A DNA stretch of 64,000 bases, from assembly GCF_026914265.1 (NCBI RefSeq), contig NC_069125.1, positions 23,796,966-23,860,965 on the forward strand. Direction: 5' to 3'. A program made the position numbers and the translations under genes. Under the pieces are notes generated by a model, which saw only the letters and a program-made list of their open reading frames with translations, searched no databases and was not told where the DNA came from. How positions within the stretch are numbered: the first letter of the stretch is position 1; every line of letters begins with the position of its first letter. Of this stretch, positions 60,001 to 64,000 are shown piece by piece. Origin of the DNA: Mya arenaria. Taxonomy: Eukaryota > Mollusca > Bivalvia > Myida > Myidae.

Positions 60001-61444
60001 AGTGAATGGAGGCATTAAAATTCCTGTTGATGCACTTTAAATGTCTGAGACACAAAAAACCTGCTTAAGGTTAACTAATTCACAGCATGCAAAAATAATC
60101 ACATATAGTTTGCAGTCACATCATAAAACAAGAATAGAAGTCATTAAAGCATCATAGACTTAAAAATGTGCCAGACAAAAAACTGTGATCTAAAAATAAT
60201 GGTTAAACAATTTACAAAACAATTTGATGGAATTCTAAATTACTCTTTCCTGTGTGAATTACAACAGCTATTCAATCTTTGCTGTCAATCACAATGTTGT
60301 TTTATTGCAGCTATCTTTCTGTATATCAAATAGTTAAAAAGCAAGGATGTTTACACTTGTAAAAACCTCAATTAATGAACCAGAGGATATATTTACAGAT
60401 TCAATTTCTGGTAACACCCCAATCTTTATCTTGGATTAATGGATTTTGCAAAACAGCTTTTTATCAATTTTATAATTCTGCCAAACATAAGTTCTATTTA
60501 AGCAAGATAAGACATTTTTAGTATTATGATATCAAACTCATTCCTGAAAACTATAACAGTGCCCAGAATTAGTTCCAGAAAATAAATATTTTTTAACAAT
60601 GGTCTTTGCTGCCTGATTTCAAGTTAGATTATCATAATAAGATTTGGATGCTGGCTAGACAATCAATCTCATAAACAAACAACAACAGACCTAGATAATA
60701 AGCATCTTTCGATGGAAAATAGCCAACCCATTACTGCATGTGCAGAAACCGGTATTGAGGCTTTCCTAGCGACCCGGCCATGCAGCATGCCCGATGGTCG
60801 GATTTTTTCATCCGCCCTGCATTCATGTAAATGATACGATTTCTTCAACACACTTTTTCTTGCATACCGAAAATTTAAATTTAAGTGCAATTTTGACGTT
60901 GGCATCAATAAAAGAATTAGCATGCGCAATTAGGTGGACATGAATGTCAAATAGTTCCCGTTTGATGTCGCTTTTTAAGCTTTTTATTTTGTATTTATTT
61001 TTCTGTTGATGTACATTGTTCTGACTCTGCTCTTCTAGATTGTCATATTTTCAATTTAGTAACATTTTAAATCTCATAGAATATTATTCTGAAATGGTGT
61101 GTAGATGAACTTGAGTCATCTTACCAAGGGTGGGTAAGACAGAAATTTACCATTAAATGTTGTTGAAGGTTGAAAACTGAATAAACAATCCTTTATTTAC
61201 CTGTATATTTATGATAATGGAATTTCTGTTATTAATGATGATCAGTTTCATGATTAATGATTACATAGTCATTGTAGTTATATCTATTCCCGTGTACCTT
61301 AAAAACATCATATTTGTCAATGATTTTGTCGAACAATATGAAAACTCTGTTGATGATGTTAACGATCTCCATCGGAGTGGCAGAGGAGCAGACGTCACCA
61401 AAACCAACCATGTAGGTGAACATGATTGTCACATTGTTGAACAC
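39035..61444 (-). CDS. Class III guanylate cyclase, catalytic half plus long tail (partial, 5' part beyond window)
   Basis: Visible exons (minus): 61444-61298, 58717-58555, 54475-54366, 52429-52340, 45557-45445, 44085-44065, 40712-39035; all GT-AG with matching phases, 774 codons including the stop. Window residues 1-185 are most of a nucleotide cyclase domain: [59 protein letters not shown]. The Glu of VETLGD and the Cys of YCLFGD are the guanine-selecting residues, and TVN-x3-R supplies the catalytic Asn and Arg. The second metal Asp (LGD) is present, but the first is Tyr (MFTYMVGF instead of FSDIVGF). Residues about 190-773 are hydrophilic, Ser/Lys-rich and probably disordered, with PKA-like RRKSS and RRSLS. 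A Gyc-88E-like soluble cyclase with a long tail is my preferred reading; a receptor type is possible because the regulatory domains are not in view. Product cGMP is expected only if a partner supplies the missing Asp. Confidence 0.85.
41380..42720 (+). repeat. Composite repeat with about eight units of roughly 150 bp
   Basis: Units carry TTCAAGGTCACTGTGACCTT, GACCTCAAAATCAATAGG, GTCATCTACTGGTCA and CAAGTTTGAGGACCATAGGC. The right end is CTTCTTCAAAGGGGGGCATA. The type is familiar from bivalve genomes. It lies in the intron between the microexon and the last exon of the cyclase gene. Noncoding. Confidence 0.75.
42680..44062 (+). repeat. Tandem segmental duplication, second copy split by an element
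   Basis: Copy 1 (42680-42924) and copy 2 (42925-43054 plus 43887-44062) align in order: GCAAAG-AATATAC, CTTCTTCAAAGGG, GCTTAGAA, GAAAGACA, AATGGCAAGAT, GGTGCATGCATGATGAT, CACTCTTGAC, CCTCAAGCAC. The second copy is interrupted by the element at 43055-43886 and ends at the donor side of the cyclase microexon, where copy 1 has lost the GTAAGT. Confidence 0.65.
43055..43886 (+). mobile_element. 832-bp element with AACCAGGTTTT ends and 150-bp internal units
   Basis: The left end AACCAGGTTTTTAATG and the right end AAAACCTGGTT are inverted. The right end also folds on itself (AACCAGGTTT and AAACCTGGTT). Inside are about five 140-150-bp units containing TTTTTCTATTTTTAGTAACA, GTGACCTTGACCCTAGGGAC, AATCCCATGAAAGGTATCC, a CAAGTTTGGTCAAGATATG block and GTTATTCAGTTTCAAC. 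A GC-rich block (GCCGCCCGGCCACCCGCC) precedes the right end. Non-autonomous. Confidence 0.75.
44065..44085 (-). other. 21-nt microexon of the cyclase gene
   Basis: The acceptor TTGTTTTTAG, 21 nt and a perfect donor GTAAGTG stand together on the minus strand. In the phase left by the preceding exon (2 nt carried over) it reads S-VSKKKR-P and hands two bases to the last exon, giving [20 protein letters not shown] with no stop. Skipping it keeps the frame (21 = 7 codons) and would remove a basic patch. Confidence 0.8.
45558..47252. other. Cyclase intron, left part; nothing recognised
   Basis: I see no supported exon, RNA gene or well-bounded repeat. It contains the upstream flank of the nested fibrinogen-related gene; no TATA box can be assigned with confidence. 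Confidence 0.3.
47253..47283 (+). promoter_or_regulatory. Hairpin in the leader of the fibrinogen-related gene
   Basis: GTCTCCCTT (47253-47261) and AAGGGAGAC (47275-47283) form a perfect 9-bp stem with a 13-nt loop, 16 nt before the start codon at 47300. If transcribed, this would fold just upstream of the ATG. It does not have the loop of an iron-responsive element. Confidence 0.45.
47300..49375 (+). CDS. Secreted fibrinogen-related domain (FReD) protein, complete, nested gene
   Basis: Three exons: 47300-47520, 47928-48040, 48504-49375; GT-AG, phases 2 and 1, 1206 nt, 401 aa. Residues 1-23 are a signal peptide ([12 protein letters not shown] core, cut near VYS/QQ). Residues 24-111 are a linker, perhaps partly helical. 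Residues 112-326 are a fibrinogen C-terminal domain of normal length: [44 protein letters not shown], a calcium-site DEDND at 255-259, the second cysteine pair ([15 protein letters not shown]) and a closing MKIKP. The usual CH-x2-NLNG loop is CGFSTLNG here, so the His and an Asn are replaced. A Thr-rich spacer (about 348-387) leads to an acidic Tyr-rich end ([14 protein letters not shown]). FReDs in molluscs are mostly secreted lectin-like immune or adhesion proteins; ligand unknown. The gene lies inside a cyclase intron on the opposite strand. Confidence 0.92.
49376..50880 (+). other. 3' UTR of the fibrinogen-related gene
   Basis: AATAAA at 50870-50875 is a good polyadenylation signal. If used, the 3' UTR is about 1.5 kb and contains the whole inverted-repeat element 49721-50023. 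No coding exon is seen. Confidence 0.5.
49721..50023 (-). mobile_element. GC-rich inverted-repeat element, copy 2 (intact ends)
   Basis: The terminal inverted repeats are perfect over 24 bp (49721-49744 and 50000-50023, opening ATGCACCAGTCAATTGTAAC). The interior is GC-rich and matches the copy at 3321-3596 in inverse orientation, including GTGAATGCGGTGGTTTTGT. The minus-strand frame at 49714-49923 and a longer one at 49887-50177 are by-products. It lies 345 bp after the stop of the fibrinogen-related gene. Confidence 0.8.
51058..51109. repeat. Perfect 18-bp inverted repeat
   Basis: ATATTTATGGTTAATCTA (51058-51075) and its exact reverse complement (51092-51109) flank a 16-nt spacer. It lies in the cyclase intron, 180 bp beyond the polyadenylation signal of the nested gene. 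The surrounding stretch 50900-52330 holds no other feature I can name. Confidence 0.65.
52458..52583 (+). repeat. Triplicated 42-bp left end of the hairpin repeat
   Basis: Three adjacent copies of a 42-bp unit (ATAATTACACCTCAACTTCC then GTTCCTTAAATGAACTGCCT then TT) lie at 52458-52499, 52500-52541 and 52542-52583. The unit is the left end of the repeat family at 6461 and 52711. The array starts 29 bp from the first base of the cyclase exon 52429-52340, just upstream of its acceptor. Confidence 0.85.
52584..52710 (+). repeat. Internally deleted copy of the hairpin repeat
   Basis: It continues from the 42-bp array through GATGAACGCAACATCTTCGG and ATATGTTCGGATC, then jumps directly to the last part (CTGTGTTCATACCCTGATAA, TGACATCAA). 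The middle of the family and most of the hairpin are missing, the usual form of a short non-autonomous derivative. Confidence 0.7.
52711..53299 (+). repeat. Hairpin-ended repeat family, copy B (uninterrupted)
   Basis: Nearly identical to 6461-7886 minus its insertion. It keeps the terminal palindrome (53152-53299) and shows a single TA at 52838-52839 where copy A carries the 841-bp transposon. The minus-strand frame 53051-53284 is conserved only because the DNA is. Confidence 0.85.
53300..54365. other. Cyclase intron with a 46-bp tandem duplication
   Basis: Positions 54093-54197 hold 2.3 copies of a 46-bp unit (GTCATTGTAAACCAAGTGGA, TGGACTTGCTACTCAATACG, CCAATG), typical of a bivalve dispersed repeat. 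Nothing else is recognised. Confidence 0.5.
54476..56812. other. Cyclase intron; repeat fragments only
   Basis: 54555-54790 contains pieces familiar from bivalve repeats (CAAGAGTTATTGCTCCCTAG, GACCTAAAAATAAATAAGGG). 55000-56800 is AT-rich with no supported exon on either strand; the 61-codon minus frame at 55804-55989 has no domain. Confidence 0.35.
56813..57012 (+). repeat. Dispersed repeat, copy 2 (partner at 2203-2412)
   Basis: It shares ordered blocks with 2203-2412 (GCATAACTTTGGGGCTTAAC, TCTGAAATGGTGCA, AAAATAAAAAGTA). The 30-bp minisatellite starts directly after it, so the array may have grown from the edge of this repeat. Confidence 0.5.
57037..58377 (+). repeat. 30/39-bp minisatellite in a cyclase intron
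   Basis: The core unit is GAGACTGGTATGAACAGTCT plus CATTGAAACT (30 bp), often followed by AATCAAACT (39 bp in all). The first third (57037-57420) uses longer, more diverged units of about 55-60 bp. All late units are multiples of three, so frames of 140-196 codons stay open on both strands ([13 protein letters not shown] on plus); these are not genes. GAGACT and AGTCTC within each unit are inverted, so every unit can form a small hairpin. The array ends 178 bp from the cyclase exon 58555-58717. Confidence 0.9.
58718..59582. other. Cyclase intron, nothing recognised except a poly-G run
   Basis: A G-rich run (about 16 consecutive G with short interruptions) lies at 59461-59483. No exon or element boundary is evident. 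Confidence 0.35.
59583..59900 (+). repeat. Dispersed repeat with AACAAGAGCTGTCACAGA start
   Basis: The left end matches the left end of the composite element at 16556 (CAAGAGCTGTCACAGA), then diverges (AAATGCCCCATAGTGCC). The interior has CATGAAATTTCACAGGAAGA and GACAATGTAACAACCCAGAC, and the right part is GGACGGAGGTGCGGATGGAT. Noncoding. Confidence 0.5.
59901..61297. other. Cyclase intron, nothing recognised
   Basis: AT-rich. The minus-strand frame of 86 codons at 60669-60929 has no splice context or domain and I do not support it as an exon. Confidence 0.3.
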
Positions 61445-63064
61445 CTGAAAGTATAGATGAGATGAGACATTAGAGATAGTAGATAGTGAGAGTGGTCAAG
61501 TGGTATAAGAAACAGGGGTTAAGGTTGCGCTTAAATGCTACTATTTTATGTTTGGACATTAACTGTTTTATGTCCTCCTTTTGAAGAGTGTCAACACTTT
61601 TTAAGCAAAATTACACAAAAGACAATTGCATCCAACATTATATTTTCCTCAACACCAGGTTTAAATAAAAACAAATTAAGCTGAATTGTTAAAGCGATTA
61701 AACCTGTATAAGCCAAAAATTATTTAGAGTCATATAATATTATGATAATGAAAGCACTGAAAGCATTGAAAGGCTAGGCTCGACAAGCGTGATTTTACTT
61801 TTTTTACCATGCTGATAACAGGTAGAAAATATCGAAACCAAAAAATATTTTGAGGGGCCTCAAACTGTTTCCCTATAAATGCCTGACATAAACTAAGAAT
61901 AGGTAATGTAAAGTGATTAGTTTTATTACAAATAGCTATTTCATGACAGTAACTGATAAGCCTATAGGACCTAAAGATATGTGAAAGCATTGCTTATACA
62001 TTTCATGAGTTTAATGCTATTGTAAAGTTTATTAAATGAATTAAATTGGCAGAGGAGGTTTTCAGACTATAATTAGTAGATAAAATAAAGCCGGGTCTTT
62101 CAGTCAATACCTTTCATTTTCAGCGTGATAATCTTAACTGTCTATTACTCTTGGTACCTCATCAAGATTATTTCCTTCCGCTTTTTTTCAAATTCCCATT
62201 AACATTGCAATCTTATAAACATATTCAAACAAAGTGATCTTTATATTCGCACTATTTCAAACCGCGTTACTCCGTAACATTCCATTTGGTAACCTAATGC
62301 ATTAAATTTTTAACATGCCATGTCAAAAACTTGATTACAATTTGTGGTTCTAAAAATGAAAAATTCCTGCCATGGAGTTGGGTAATATGCCAAAAGTATA
62401 TACATTGCCATTCATGGATCAATTTCATACTTCTATTTTATAATGTAAACTCCTATAAATTGATATGTTCTTGCCATATTGATAAAGAAGCTATAGATGA
62501 GCCTCAGTCTAATTCTTTCAAATTGAAACTTTGGGATTATTATAATGTTTTTCATAATAAATTGTGAACACCTCAAAACAATTGCAATATACATCTTATT
62601 ATCAGTCAGATTTCTAAATTCAATTCTTCTTAAGTTTTTAACAGACCAGACAAAGACAGAAATAGCTAAACATCCTTGTATTCTCGTAACAAATATCTCA
62701 GAGAAAGTTGAGCATGTAATATAAAGGTTAAAGAAATAGCTAAAGTACTGAAAATGTATTACTGTGAGATCTTTCTTTTTCAAGCACAAACTTGTTTATT
62801 TATTTTTTCTGCTGAAACACTCATCTAGAGCAGCAATGAGAGCAAGCGGTTTTTACAGCAAAATGACCCATAAAGAGCACCTTAACTGTATTGGCTAAGG
62901 TCACAAATCCGAACACTTGTAGTAAGTTAATATTGCATATGAAACATCTTTGGTTAATGTGACAACATCAGATCTGTCAAAGTACAGATTCATGATCTCT
63001 TCAATTTTATGTCGAAAATCGATCATTTTATAGACAGTAATTCAACCTTAAATTTATGCTATGT
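61445..63064. other. Upstream cyclase intron; nothing recognised
   Basis: I looked here on the minus strand for the exon preceding the catalytic domain (a helical linker ending in a polar stretch before VFNNVTIMF) and found no candidate. The gene therefore continues beyond the right edge. Confidence 0.35.
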
Positions 63065-63478
63065 AGGGCACAAATACCGAACACTTGAAAAGCAAAAATA
63101 CATGGTCAAACAATTATAATTAATAAGTATGCTATATTAAATAAACACTTAGCTGCAAAGTCATTTATTGTTTCCGATGTTTTTTAAAACATGAAATTCA
63201 CATGTACAGCGTGATTTCTAAGTATTTTGAATGTAGGTCAACATAACTGCAAAACCTAAAGATGCGCGTGTGCCCTCTGACGTCATTTCCCTGTGTGCTA
63301 CATTTTGATCTTTAAGCGTATAAACATTGAATGGCATGTTTTTGGAAAAATACTCAACAAAACAAGATGAAACTTCGCAAGTGTGACCAAGGCAAGCCTT
63401 TGTACTGATATAAATCATCGATTAATCAATCACGATAAACAAACGCATGTTTTAGCTGGTGTTCGGGATTTGTGCCCT
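63065..63478. mobile_element. 414-bp element with 20-bp inverted ends
   Basis: AGGGCACAAATACCGAACAC on the left and GTGTTCGGGATTTGTGCCCT on the right pair at 19 of 20 positions. A further copy of the left end, CACAAATCCGAACACTTG, lies upstream at about 62905 in the same orientation, so the locus has related or nested ends. No coding capacity. Confidence 0.65.
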
Positions 63479-64000
63479 GTTCGGAAATGTGACGTCAACC
63501 AGTAAGTTCATCTGCCATAATGGAGGGTGAACAATTGCTTATCACAGTTTAATTCTCAACATAATTCACAACCTGATCTCACTTATTGATAACTTTGCCA
63601 TAACGAGTGCCTAGAAAACAACCTTGACCCACGGACAAACCTTTGTTCAGATTTGCACATCCAACACTATCAAGATCACGTAGTTAAGGGCGGGGACACA
63701 AGCTAATACACAATTCATTATCTCATCACACTTAAACATTTGCCATTCCTAAAGTGCATCTATTAAGCACCAAGCTTGACTATAAGGATGAGCCAGATTA
63801 CTTGCAGACTTGCACATCCGCCACTACCATGATCATACACTCCAGTGTGAATGGACGTTGGCTGATACCAGTTTCTGGACACACGTTTATGGTTGATCTG
63901 ATCACACTATCGCCTGCATGTCATCTCTGTCTGTGACACTATTCCTTCATGTCTACCAACAATTTATATTCATCAAATGTTGACAGTGTACACATAACGG
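63479..64000. other. Window edge; diverged duplicate segments
   Basis: 63640-63700 and 63800-63850 share a diverged segment (CAGA-TTGCACATCC--CACTA), indicating a degenerate tandem or dispersed repeat. The 60-codon frame at 63754-63936 falls in it and is not supported as a gene. Confidence 0.35.

Noticed and set aside
60669..60929. 86-codon minus-strand frame as a cyclase exon
   Set aside because: It lies between two exons that already join in phase (61298 to 58717) and has no cyclase motif or paired splice sites.

Overview
The window looks like nuclear DNA of a bivalve mollusc (tentative). It is AT-rich, with small intron-split genes in long introns packed with short DNA transposons, minisatellites and 150-180 bp tandem-repeat elements of the kind common in heterodont clams. 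The proteins (XRCC4, TMEM167A/Kish, Ly6/quiver-like, fibrinogen-domain, class III guanylate cyclase) are plainly animal. I cannot name the species. LAYOUT: 1-4.7 kb, repeats and no recognisable exon. 4.9-5.1 kb (+), last exon of a Ly6/quiver-like GPI-anchored protein. 5.3-7.9 kb, nested mobile elements. 8.7-11.6 kb (+), a complete second Ly6/quiver-like gene of 4 exons and 158 aa. 15.76-24.66 kb (-), a complete XRCC4 orthologue of 11 coding exons and 340 aa, plus a probable 5' UTR exon near 25.5 kb. 25.66-28.63 kb (+), a complete TMEM167A of 4 exons and 72 aa, head-to-head with XRCC4 across a roughly 100 bp promoter holding two opposed CCAAT boxes. 30.8-37 kb, repeats. 39.0-61.4 kb (-), the 3' part of a guanylate cyclase gene of 7 visible exons; the rest lies beyond the right edge. 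47.3-49.4 kb (+), a complete fibrinogen-related gene of 3 exons and 401 aa, nested in a cyclase intron on the other strand. HOW THE GENES RELATE: they do not form a pathway. The two Ly6-like genes are tandem paralogues that differ by one intron. XRCC4 (end joining) and TMEM167A (secretory pathway) share a promoter, a pairing I also recall from human. All exon chains given here were checked for splice dinucleotides and reading-frame phase. MOST STRIKING: (1) two tandem arrays grown out of functional splice sites, a 50-bp array carrying the splice acceptor of the first Ly6-like gene and a roughly 30-bp array of about 20 units copied from the XRCC4 exon 9 donor; (2) a guanylate cyclase with Tyr in place of the first metal-binding Asp and a disordered tail of about 580 residues joined through a 21-nt microexon; (3) a decayed duplicate of XRCC4 exon 4; (4) a GC-AG intron that TMEM167A needs to stay in frame; (5) a transposon whose empty site is preserved 46 kb away in the same window. 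Most long open frames elsewhere are read-through of minisatellites whose unit length is a multiple of three.
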